The notes beneath the pieces are model-generated. The model did no database searches and was not told the origin of the DNA. It saw only the letters and a list, made by a program, of their open reading frames with translations. Positions 1-5,669 of a DNA stretch of 7,577 nt are shown here, in pieces. The stretch comes from UBA1038 sp964480995 (lineage in GTDB: Bacteria; Bacillota; Clostridia; Christensenellales; Aristaeellaceae). The position numbers and the translations under genes were made by a program. Positions within the stretch are counted from its first letter, which is position 1; the number at the start of each line of letters is the position of its first letter. The stretch covers positions 1 to 7,577 of the forward strand of contig CAYZRZ010000107.1 of assembly GCA_964480995.1 (NCBI GenBank), written 5' to 3'.

Positions 1-300
1 ATCACGCGCTTTATCCAGTGTTTTCAATGGGTTTCGGAGTTTTCAGCAGGCCCTACTTAGAACAAATTGATTCGAATGTATTAACATGAGGATTAGCACA
101 AGTTGGTTCCCTAATGACCTCCAATTACCTAGCGATATGCTTTAGTCTCAAAGCGCTACATAAGCTCTACCTGCAGAAACCTATATAGCGATACGAGGAT
201 ATTTGACCAAGTAGAAAAGAGGTCAAGAAGAGTTCATTTCTTAATTCAATTTGAGTTGTGATTCATCTCACCAATAATATCTGTGTGGAAGACCTTGCCC
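1..300. other. AT-rich stretch without a recognisable gene
   Basis: By hand count this stretch is about 40% G+C, against visibly GC-rich genes on the rest of the window. Stops are frequent in the frames I read past position 90. The plus frame starting at position 3 is open to a TGA at 87-89 and could be the last 28 codons of a gene entering from the left, but I do not recognise the peptide. A weak inverted repeat (202-208 with 221-227) and a possible plus-strand promoter-like pair (TTGAGT 251-256, TAATAT 275-280, 18-bp spacer) are present, with no plus-strand gene after them. The stretch could be ordinary intergenic DNA or the edge of acquired DNA; nothing here decides between them. Confidence 0.5.
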
Positions 301-319
301 CGCCGTACATATAATAGCG

Positions 320-350
320 CACCGCGGCCTGAACCCTTCAGGCCGCAGTG
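320..350 (-). terminator. Hairpin downstream of the Gfo/Idh/MocA gene
   Basis: Positions 324-333 pair perfectly with 337-346 around a 3-base loop. The stem extends to 320/350 through one mismatch (323/347). It starts 17 bases after the stop codon of the minus-strand dehydrogenase, where a factor-independent terminator is expected. The minus-strand sequence after the stem is only mildly T-rich, so termination efficiency is uncertain. Confidence 0.6.
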
Positions 351-367
351 TTCGCTTGATCATCCTC

Positions 368-1474
368 TTAGAACTTCACCATATCTCCGCTTGCCGCGGA
401 GCGGTAGATCGCGTCCAGTATCCTGGTCACGGTGAAAGCCTGCTCGGGCTTCACCAGGGGCTGCTTGCTCTCATCGCGCAGGCACTCCAGCCACTGCTTG
501 GCTTCCTGCACGCCGGCCGCGGAGGCGGCGCCGCTGAAGTAGGCCACATGGCCGGAACCGGCCTTGCGCTCATCCGTCAGCAGGCCGTTATGACCGCGGT
601 TGTAGTAGAGCTCATCCTGAGGATAGCTCATGCCCGAGCGGATCTCGGCACCCGCCTTGGTGCCGCACAGGGTGGTGGAGGCCTCGCGGGACTCCATCAG
701 GTTGATGGCCCAGGCGGCTTCCAGGTAGATGGTCGCGCCGTTCTTCATCTTGATGAGGCCAAAGGCGGAATCCTCCACCTCGTATGTTTCCGGATCCCAG
801 GGGCCGAACGCGTTGCCTTCCACCGCCTGCGGCAGGTGGCCCAGCTTGTAGAACACGCTGCCGGTGACGCTTTCGGGCTCATAGTTATCCATCATCCACA
901 GGGTCATATCCAGCGCGTGGGTGCCGATATCGATCAGCGGGCCGCCGCCCTGCAGCGCCTTGTTGGGGAATACGCCCCAGGTGGGCACGGCGCGGCGGCG
1001 AACGGCGTGCGCCTTGGCAAAGTAGATCTCACCCAGCTCGCCCTGCTCGCAGGACTTGTGCAGGGAGCTGACTTCCGGGCGGTAGCGGTTCTGGTAGCCG
1101 ATGGTGAACTTCTTGCCGCTCTTTTTCCAGGCGGACATCATCTTTTCGGCATCAGCGGTCGTGGCGGCCATGGGCTTTTCACACATCACATGCTTGCCCG
1201 CCTCAAAGGCGCTTACCGTGATCTCGGCATGGGAGACATTGGGGGTCAGCACATGCACCACGTCAACGCTCTTGTCCGCCAGCAGCTCGCGGTAATCCGC
1301 GCAGCGCTTCGCTCCCTCAGAGCCGTACTCCTTGGCCGCCTTTTCGGCGCGCTCGGGGATGATGTCGCAGAAGTACACCATCTCGCACAGATCGCTGTTT
1401 TCCTTCAGGCTGGGCATGTGCTTTTGATTGGCGATGCCGCCGCAGCCAATAATACCAACGCGTACTTTTTTCAT
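368..1474 (-). CDS. Gfo/Idh/MocA family NAD(P)-dependent oxidoreductase
   Basis: Predicted cytoplasmic dehydrogenase of the glucose-fructose oxidoreductase / inositol dehydrogenase / MocA family, oxidising or reducing a hydroxyl of a sugar or polyol with NAD(P). The 368-residue length is normal for the family. An N-terminal Rossmann fold is shown by GIIGCGGIA (residues 8-15). The family signature CEKPMA (98-103) carries the probable catalytic lysine K100. The C-terminal substrate-binding domain contains GGGPLIDIGTHALDM (176-190), with the usual Asp and His of the active site. The start is supported by AGAGGAG about 8 bases upstream. It is transcribed alone and divergently from the methyltransferase operon. 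The substrate cannot be told from sequence. An IolE-like epimerase relic about 3.2 kb away is the kind of enzyme often paired with this family, but the link is inference. Confidence 0.93.
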   Translation of the reverse strand: MKKVRVGIIGCGGIANQKHMPSLKENSDLCEMVYFCDIIPERAEKAAKEYGSEGAKRCADYRELLADKSVDVVHVLTPNVSHAEITVSAFEAGKHVMCEKPMAATTADAEKMMSAWKKSGKKFTIGYQNRYRPEVSSLHKSCEQGELGEIYFAKAHAVRRRAVPTWGVFPNKALQGGGPLIDIGTHALDMTLWMMDNYEPESVTGSVFYKLGHLPQAVEGNAFGPWDPETYEVEDSAFGLIKMKNGATIYLEAAWAINLMESREASTTLCGTKAGAEIRSGMSYPQDELYYNRGHNGLLTDERKAGSGHVAYFSGAASAAGVQEAKQWLECLRDESKQPLVKPEQAFTVTRILDAIYRSAASGDMVKF

Positions 1475-1495
1475 CGTTCTTGCTCCTCTTATTTT

Positions 1496-1660
1496 TCAGC
1501 AGGGCGCTGACCACCTCACAGCTGATGTTGACACTTTCCGGGTGCCTCTCCCCTTTCCGGGATCTATGCAGGCTTTCATTATAGGCCACATCAGGGGGGC
1601 CGTACAATCGGCAAACTTCCCAATTTTTAAAGCCTTTCCCCGCCATTTCGCGAAAAACAT
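1496..1660 (-). other. Possible 54-codon leader ORF (uncertain)
   Basis: On the minus strand, an ATG at 1660 follows GGAGGAGAGGA with good spacing and opens a 54-codon frame ending in TGA at 1498-1496, 21 bases before the dehydrogenase start. The peptide (beginning MFFAKWRGK, basic, three Cys) is not recognised and has no obvious domain or signal. The candidate TATAAT at 1583-1578 sits inside it. It could be a small upstream gene, the remnant of a regulator, or chance. The strong ribosome binding site is the only positive evidence. Confidence 0.2.
1578..1607 (-). promoter_or_regulatory. Possible promoter of the Gfo/Idh/MocA gene
   Basis: On the minus strand a perfect TATAAT lies at 1583-1578. 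The best -35 match is TTGTAC (1607-1602) with an 18-base spacer, which is weak. A leader of roughly 95-100 bases would precede the ATG at 1474. The -10 is convincing and the -35 is not, so an activator may be needed or the true promoter may lie elsewhere. Confidence 0.4.
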
Positions 1661-1700
1661 TCCTCTCCTCCAATTCTAATCCATTCTCATCCCATTTGCT

Positions 1701-1728
1701 TTGATGACAGTCCTTGCTATGCTATAAT
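1701..1728 (+). promoter_or_regulatory. Promoter of the methyltransferase-hflK-hflC operon
   Basis: TTGATG (1701-1706), a 16-base spacer, then a perfect TATAAT (1723-1728) preceded by TG at 1720-1721, giving an extended -10 element. Transcription would start near 1735. That excludes the ATG at 1733 as the translation start and supports the one at 1766, which has AAGGA five bases upstream. Confidence 0.75.
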
Positions 1729-1765
1729 CAGCATGGGACTTGTTTTCACAAGGGAAAGGACCGCC

Positions 1766-2521
1766 ATGGACCGCGACCACCTATACGCGCTTTGGATACA
1801 GGCGCAGCAACAGCCTATTGCGGGCTGGGATTTCTCCCATCTGGACGGACGCATGGAGTCCGGCGCCCTGCCCTGGGATTATCGCGGGATCGTGCTCTCC
1901 CACCTCAAGCCCGACAGCAGATTGCTTGATATGGGAACGGGCGGCGGTGAGTTTCTGCTTGGCCTTGGGCATCCCCATCGGCTGACCGCTGTCACCGAAG
2001 GCTTCGCGCCCAACCTGGCCCTATGCCGGGAGCGGCTCAACCCGCTGGGCATCGAGGTCAAGGAGGTGCGGGAGGATAACAGGCTGGACTTTCCCGACGC
2101 GAGCTTTGACCTGATCATCAACCGGCATGAGGACCTATCGGCGCCTGAGGTCTTCCGCTGCCTGAAGCCGGGCGGCATGTTCATCACCCAGCAGGTAGGC
2201 GGCGGGAACAACCACGACCTGGCGAAGCGTCTGATCCCCGGCTGCGCCCCTTCCTTTCCGGAGCATACACTCAGCGCTAACATCCGCCTGTTGGAAGCGG
2301 CAGGCTTTGAGATCATCAGGCGGGAGGAAGCCTTCCCCCGCGTCCGATTTTATGATGTGGGGGCGCTGGTGTATTTAGCCGGGATCATCGAATGGGAGTT
2401 TCCCGGTTTCTCTGTCCAGACCAGCTTTGAGCAGCTGATCAGTCTGCAGGAGGAGCTTGAAGCCACCGGACACATTGACGGCACAGAGCACCGCTTCCTC
2501 ATTGCCGCCATAAAGAAGTAA
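1766..2521 (+). CDS. Class I SAM-dependent methyltransferase
   Basis: A 251-residue cytoplasmic protein with a Rossmann-fold methyltransferase domain. Motif I is LLDMGTGGGE (53-62), the SAM-binding glycine loop. FDLIINRHE (114-122) is the motif IV region, followed by CLKPGGMFITQQVG (132-145). The C-terminal part (about 165-250) contains IIEWEFPGFSV (207-217) and ends with TEHRFLIAAIKK (240-251), a pattern I associate with a conserved but uncharacterised Firmicutes methyltransferase family. The substrate is unknown. The ATG at 1766 is preferred over the in-frame ATG at 1733 because the latter lies at or before the expected transcription start, while 1766 has AAGGA five bases before it. hflK begins 34 bases after the stop with no terminator between, so the two are probably cotranscribed. 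Confidence 0.88.
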   Translation: MDRDHLYALWIQAQQQPIAGWDFSHLDGRMESGALPWDYRGIVLSHLKPDSRLLDMGTGGGEFLLGLGHPHRLTAVTEGFAPNLALCRERLNPLGIEVKEVREDNRLDFPDASFDLIINRHEDLSAPEVFRCLKPGGMFITQQVGGGNNHDLAKRLIPGCAPSFPEHTLSANIRLLEAAGFEIIRREEAFPRVRFYDVGALVYLAGIIEWEFPGFSVQTSFEQLISLQEELEATGHIDGTEHRFLIAAIKK

Positions 2522-2539
2522 CCGATCCATTCATTTTAT

Positions 2540-2546
2540 AGGAGGA
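2540..2546 (+). promoter_or_regulatory. Ribosome binding site of hflK
   Basis: AGGAGGA nine bases before the ATG at 2556, a near-perfect match to the anti-Shine-Dalgarno sequence. No promoter is visible in the 34-base gap, consistent with cotranscription with the methyltransferase. Confidence 0.8.
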
Positions 2547-2555
2547 GGTATCTCA

Positions 2556-3524
2556 ATGACCCAAACCAAGAAAAAAGGCCGCTGGGGCCTGGTGCTGGCA
2601 GCACTGGCCATCATAGCAGCACTCGTGGCAGGCGGCCTGTACCGCGTGGGCCAGGGCGAGCAGGCGCTGGTCATCACCTTCGGCAAGGTAACCGGGACAA
2701 ACGGACCGGGCCTGTATTGGCACATGCCCGGCGTCCAGCAGATCATCGCCGAAAGCGTGACCACGATCCATGATGTGGAGTACGGCTACCGTACATCCAA
2801 GGCCGCGTCACGCACCAGCAACGCGGAATATACGGATGTGATGGAAGAATCCGTCATGCTGACCAACGACAACAGCATCGTGCAGCTGGAGGCCATCTAC
2901 CAATACACCATCCGCGACGTGAAGCAGTATGTGTTTGACGTGGTCGATCCGGAAAAGACCATGCACCTGGCCTTTGAAGCCATCCTGCGGCGCAATATCC
3001 AAAGCCGCTCGCTTGACGAGGCCCTGCTGAGCAAGGACTTGATCGAGCAGGAGGTCCTGCCGGATTTCCAGGCCCTGATCGACAGTTATGAGATGGGTGT
3101 GAAGATCAACGGCGTGCACATCCAAAACATCACTGTGCCCAGCGCCGTTATCGCCAACTATGAGGACGTCAACAACGCCAAGAACGAAAAAGCCCGCCGC
3201 CTGGACGAAGCCCAGACCTATGAAAACAAGGTGCTGCCTCTGACCCGCTCCCAGGCCTATCAGATGACGCAGAGCGCGCAGGCCTATAAGGCCTCCGAAG
3301 TCGCCAAAGCGGAGGCCGAGGTGGCCCTCTTCCGCGCTGTGTACGAGCGCTACCAAGCCCAGCCCGATATCACGCGCGACCGGATGATCATCGAGACCAT
3401 GGAAAGCATACTGGGCGAAGCCGGCAAAATCGTCGTGGTCGATCAATCCAACAATGTGCTGAGCTTGCTTGACCTCAGCGAGGATCAGCCGGAGATCTCC
3501 GTCCGGCAGGGAGGCGAACAATGA
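2556..3524 (+). CDS. hflK: SPFH/band 7 membrane protein HflK
   Basis: HflK partner of the HflK-HflC complex, which in E. coli forms a membrane cage around the FtsH protease and modulates its activity. The 322-residue protein has a short basic tail (1-9) and one transmembrane segment (about 11-29). An SPFH domain follows, starting VGQGEQALVITFGKV (31-45), with GPGLYWHMPGV (50-60) as the typical family turn. DVEYGYRTS (73-81) resembles the HflK 'EFGYRT' segment. A long Ala/Glu/Lys-rich helix (about 200-265) includes YKASEVAKAEAEVALFRAVY (244-263). Its C-terminus, DRMIIETMESIL (275-286) then KIVVVDQSNNVL (291-302), is the HflK hallmark. It lacks the long Gly/Pro-rich N-terminal tail of the 419-residue E. 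coli HflK. Its stop overlaps the hflC start by 4 bases (ATGA), implying translational coupling. No ftsH is in the window. Confidence 0.93.
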   Translation: MTQTKKKGRWGLVLAALAIIAALVAGGLYRVGQGEQALVITFGKVTGTNGPGLYWHMPGVQQIIAESVTTIHDVEYGYRTSKAASRTSNAEYTDVMEESVMLTNDNSIVQLEAIYQYTIRDVKQYVFDVVDPEKTMHLAFEAILRRNIQSRSLDEALLSKDLIEQEVLPDFQALIDSYEMGVKINGVHIQNITVPSAVIANYEDVNNAKNEKARRLDEAQTYENKVLPLTRSQAYQMTQSAQAYKASEVAKAEAEVALFRAVYERYQAQPDITRDRMIIETMESILGEAGKIVVVDQSNNVLSLLDLSEDQPEISVRQGGEQ

Positions 3525-4567
3525 ACGATTTTAACAACACGCAGTCAGAAACCCAGGAGCAGATGAAGCAGGTCGGCCGCCAGGCCGCCGGCGCGCTCAA
3601 CCGGCATAAAAAGCCGCTGATCATCATTGCCGTCATCCTGGCCGCCCTGGCCTTGCTATGGAGCGAATGCTTCTTCGTGGTCAATGAGAGGGAGCAGGCT
3701 ATGGTCAGCCGCTTCGGCGTGATCAAGCAGGTCATTCTCAATGAGGAGAGCAGCTTCTACGAGCGCTACGCAGACCAGCTGCAGGATGAGATCACCATGA
3801 ACGGCGAGGTGAAAATCAAAAAGGGCAGCGGCCTCCATTTCCGTATCCCCTTCATCGACAAGGTGGAAAAGTTCTCCTCCATGCTCTACACCTATACCTC
3901 CAACTCGGAGACCATCAATACCTCCGATAAGAAGCAGTACAACGTAACCACCTACGCCCAGTGGCGCATTGCCGAACCCGCCCTCTTCAGCCTGAAGCTG
4001 GGCAACCCGCGCAATGCCGAAAACCAGCTGGACAACCTGATCCACCCCGTCATCGTGCAGGCCATCAACAGGCTGACAGGCGATGACTTCATCTCCAACA
4101 AGGAAGCGCTCAACAGCGCCCTGCGGCAAGGGCTGGAGCATATCAACCGTGACATGGTGATCCGCGGCATCCAGGTGCAGGACATTCAGGTGCACCGCAG
4201 CATCCTGCCCGCGGCAAACGTGGAAACCACCTACGACCGCATGAAGGCTGACCGCGCCAAGGTGGCCCAGCAGCTGCGCAGCGAAGGCGAGCAGAGCTAC
4301 CAGATGGCCGTTTCCGATACCGACCTTCAGGCCAGCATCATCAACGCCGACGCGGACAAGGAGGCCGGAACCGTCCGAGCCCAGGCGGACGCCGAAGCCC
4401 TGTCTATCTACGCTGAGGCCTACAAGGTTGATCCTGATTTCTACACCTTCTGGCGTTCCCTCCAGGCCCTGCAGGGCACATTGAAGGAGAACAGCACCCT
4501 GGTCCTTAGCCAGGATCATCCCCTGTGGCAGCAACTGCTCAAGTGGGGATTTGGCACAGGAAACTGA
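3521..4567 (+). CDS. hflC: SPFH/band 7 membrane protein HflC
   Basis: Second subunit of the HflK-HflC complex. The 348-residue protein has a hydrophilic N-terminal tail (1-31), longer than usual, and a transmembrane segment (about 32-48). The SPFH domain begins FFVVNEREQAMVSRFGVI (51-68), and the usual GLHFRIPFIDKV follows only at 104-115. Roughly 25 extra residues (about 70-100) are inserted where typical HflC proteins have a short turn. The C-terminal half is diagnostic: TTYDRMKADRAKVAQQLRSE (236-255), an Ala-rich coiled-coil helix with ADADKEAGTVRAQADAEALS (276-295), then FYTFWRSLQAL (307-317) and TLVLSQDHPLWQQLL (326-340). GGGAGG (3509-3514) six bases upstream supports the start. This is the last gene of its operon, followed by a 17-bp hairpin. 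Confidence 0.93.
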   Translation: MNDFNNTQSETQEQMKQVGRQAAGALNRHKKPLIIIAVILAALALLWSECFFVVNEREQAMVSRFGVIKQVILNEESSFYERYADQLQDEITMNGEVKIKKGSGLHFRIPFIDKVEKFSSMLYTYTSNSETINTSDKKQYNVTTYAQWRIAEPALFSLKLGNPRNAENQLDNLIHPVIVQAINRLTGDDFISNKEALNSALRQGLEHINRDMVIRGIQVQDIQVHRSILPAANVETTYDRMKADRAKVAQQLRSEGEQSYQMAVSDTDLQASIINADADKEAGTVRAQADAEALSIYAEAYKVDPDFYTFWRSLQALQGTLKENSTLVLSQDHPLWQQLLKWGFGTGN

Positions 4568-4591
4568 CCGAAAAATAATATTCCAACCTAA

Positions 4592-4629
4592 TGCAAGACG
4601 GCCTCCGATCGCTCGGAGGCCGTCTTGCA
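4592..4629. terminator. 17-bp perfect hairpin between hflC and the epimerase relic
   Basis: Positions 4592-4608 are the exact reverse complement of 4613-4629, with a TCGC loop. It lies 24 bases after the hflC stop (plus strand) and 11 bases after the stop of the minus-strand epimerase remnant, so it can serve as terminator for either side. No clean T-run follows directly on either strand. On the minus strand a TATTATTTTT tract occurs about 10 bases beyond the stem. It may originally have been the epimerase terminator. Confidence 0.65.
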
Positions 4630-4640
4630 CAGCTTTGGGC

Positions 4641-4769
4641 TTATGCCCGGTACATCTCACCGGGCTGTTCAAAAATCATGGTATCCTGCAGGAAGCGGAT
4701 CGCCTTGGTCAGCCCTTCTTAGGAAGACATCAGGGCGTCCTCATGCTCGATGGAGATGACATCATCATA
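4641..4769 (-). pseudogene. 3' remnant of a sugar phosphate isomerase/epimerase
   Basis: Reading the minus strand from 4769 gives YDDVISIEHEDALMSS, an in-frame TAA (4721-4719), then EGLTKAIRFLQ and, 14 codons later, a natural stop at 4643-4641. The '-Y-D-V-I-S-I-E-H-E-D' block followed by 'LMS-EEGL-KA--FL' is the usual C-terminal end of IolE-like xylose isomerase-type TIM-barrel proteins, whose SIEHED glutamate region contributes to the metal site. About 43 codons remain of a gene normally near 280-320 codons. The 5' part is missing, and the RluB gene occupies the adjacent DNA. The stop stands where relatives usually have Glu (GAA), a one-base change. It is therefore a decayed fragment with two lesions. 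The hairpin at 4592-4629 sits where its terminator would be. Confidence 0.7.
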
Positions 4770-4789
4770 TATTGACATACTATTGATCA

Positions 4790-5509
4790 TCAATCATTCA
4801 GGCCCGCGCCGCGCCTGAGGTCTGAGACCTCCTGCGCGCTCAGCTCACGCCATTCACCCCGTGCCAGCGCGCCAAGCTCGACCGGGCCGTATTTCACCCT
4901 TTTTAAGCGGATCACTTGGTGCCCCAGAGCCTCCACCATCCGCCGGATCTGCCGGTTACGTCCTTCATGGATGGTGATGAGCATGTCGGTGAAGAGGGAT
5001 TCCTGCTTGAGTATCTTGGCGCCGGCCTTCGCGGTCTTCCGCCCGTCGATCATGATGCCAAAACGCAGACGGTTCAACTCTTCATCTGTCAGCTGCAGGG
5101 ATACCCGGGCGATGTAGCTCTTGTTGACCTCGCCGCTGGGATGCGTCAGCCGCGCGGTGAGGTCGCCGTCATTGGTGAGCAGCAGCAGGCCCTCGCTGTC
5201 AAAATCCAGCCTGCCGACCGGGTAGAGCCGCGCAGGAAAATCCCGGAACCGGTCCAGGACTGTCGGGCGGCCCTCCGGGTCCGAGGAGGTGGTCACCTCG
5301 CCGATGGGTTTATAGTAAAGCACATAGCGCTTTTCAGCCTGCGGGGTAACGACCTCTCCGCGCACGCGCACTTCATCGCCCTCTTCAACCTTCAGGCCCA
5401 TCTCACGCACCGTGATGCCATTTATCTGCACCAAGCCTTGCGTGATCATATCCTCCGCATGCCTGCGACTGGCAACGCCGCACTCGGCCAGGTATTTCTG
5501 TAAACGCAT
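4790..5509 (-). CDS. rluB: 23S rRNA pseudouridine synthase, RluB/RsuA family
   Basis: Converts a specific uridine of ribosomal RNA to pseudouridine, probably in the 23S peptidyl-transferase region as for E. coli RluB. It is a 239-residue cytoplasmic protein. An S4 RNA-binding domain is at the N-terminus (MRLQKYLAECGVASRR, 1-16, to about residue 60). The RsuA-type catalytic domain contains GRLDFDSEGLLLLTNDGDL (99-117) with catalytic Asp102. HEGRNRQIRRMVEALGH (181-197) is the conserved C-terminal motif. I place the start at 5509, not the in-frame ATG at 5566. GGAG precedes 5509 with 7-base spacing, the S4 domain begins exactly there, and 5566 falls inside the probable promoter. RsuA, RluE and RluF share the fold, so the exact target is less sure than the family. 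It is a single-gene unit, divergent from padR. Confidence 0.9.
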   Translation of the reverse strand: MRLQKYLAECGVASRRHAEDMITQGLVQINGITVREMGLKVEEGDEVRVRGEVVTPQAEKRYVLYYKPIGEVTTSSDPEGRPTVLDRFRDFPARLYPVGRLDFDSEGLLLLTNDGDLTARLTHPSGEVNKSYIARVSLQLTDEELNRLRFGIMIDGRKTAKAGAKILKQESLFTDMLITIHEGRNRQIRRMVEALGHQVIRLKRVKYGPVELGALARGEWRELSAQEVSDLRRGAGLND

Positions 5510-5542
5510 AGATATCTCCAATCCGGCGCAAGCGCCCCGTAC

Positions 5543-5571
5543 ATTATGGCAAAAACCCTTCAGCAATGCAA
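5543..5571 (-). promoter_or_regulatory. Probable promoter of the RluB-family gene
   Basis: On the minus strand, TTGCAT (5571-5566), a 17-base spacer and CATAAT (5548-5543) preceded by TGC form an extended -10 promoter. The transcript would begin near 5536, leaving a leader of about 27 bases before the ATG at 5509. The -35 is a weak match. Confidence 0.5.
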
Positions 5572-5617
5572 TGCGCGGGCATGAATCATCATAATATTGA
5601 ATAGTTCAAAATATTGC

Positions 5618-5646
5618 TTGACAGCTTATACTATACGTCGTATATT
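5618..5646 (+). promoter_or_regulatory. Promoter of the padR-DUF1700/DUF4097 operon
   Basis: A perfect TTGACA (5618-5623), a 17-base spacer and TATATT (5641-5646). This is the best promoter in the window for hexamers and spacing together. Strong expression when derepressed is expected, since the -10 lies inside the inverted repeat described next. Confidence 0.85.
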
Positions 5647-5648
5647 AT
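5628..5648. promoter_or_regulatory. Inverted-repeat operator, probably bound by PadR
   Basis: A 21-bp palindrome centred on T5638. Its core TATACG-T-CGTATA (5632-5644) is perfect, and the outer ATA/TAT arms continue after one mismatched pair (5631/5645). It covers the -10 hexamer of the padR promoter and ends 22 bases before the padR start. PadR-family repressors commonly bind AT-rich dyads over their own promoter, so autorepression is the likely meaning; binding by this PadR is inferred. Confidence 0.65.
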
Positions 5649-5669
5649 TATCGGAAAGGAGGTCATGGC

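Noticed and set aside
130..193. Direct repeat TAGCGATA at 130-137 and 186-193, and inverted repeat 202-208/221-227
   Set aside because: Eight- and seven-base matches in an AT-rich stretch are expected by chance, and nothing around them suggests an att site, an origin or insertion-sequence ends.
310..315. Perfect TATAAT upstream of the 320-350 hairpin
   Set aside because: No acceptable -35 at 16-18 bases, and a plus-strand transcript would run straight into the hairpin and antisense to the dehydrogenase.
356..1510. 384-codon open frame on the plus strand antisense to the Gfo/Idh/MocA gene
   Set aside because: It is the mirror of a GC-rich coding gene. The product is low-complexity (Ala/Gly/Leu/His-rich) with no domain, while the minus-strand frame has full family motifs and a ribosome binding site.
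1733..1765. Upstream in-frame ATG for the methyltransferase
   Set aside because: It lies five bases after the TATAAT, at or before the expected transcription start, and has no ribosome binding site; the ATG at 1766 has AAGGA five bases upstream.
2808..3521. 237-codon minus-strand frame opposite hflK
   Set aside because: Antisense shadow of a clear hflK gene; no motif of its own.
3656..4672. 338-codon minus-strand frame opposite hflC
   Set aside because: Same kind of antisense shadow: His/Val/Leu-rich with no recognisable domain, and its start falls in the hairpin/relic region with no ribosome binding site seen. hflC on the other strand is unambiguous.
5593..5615. Imperfect AT-rich dyad (TTGAA/TTCAA flanked by AATATT) upstream of the padR -35
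   Set aside because: Only the 5-bp arms (5597-5601 with 5605-5609) pair cleanly and it does not resemble the 5628-5648 operator; chance in AT-rich promoter DNA is as likely.
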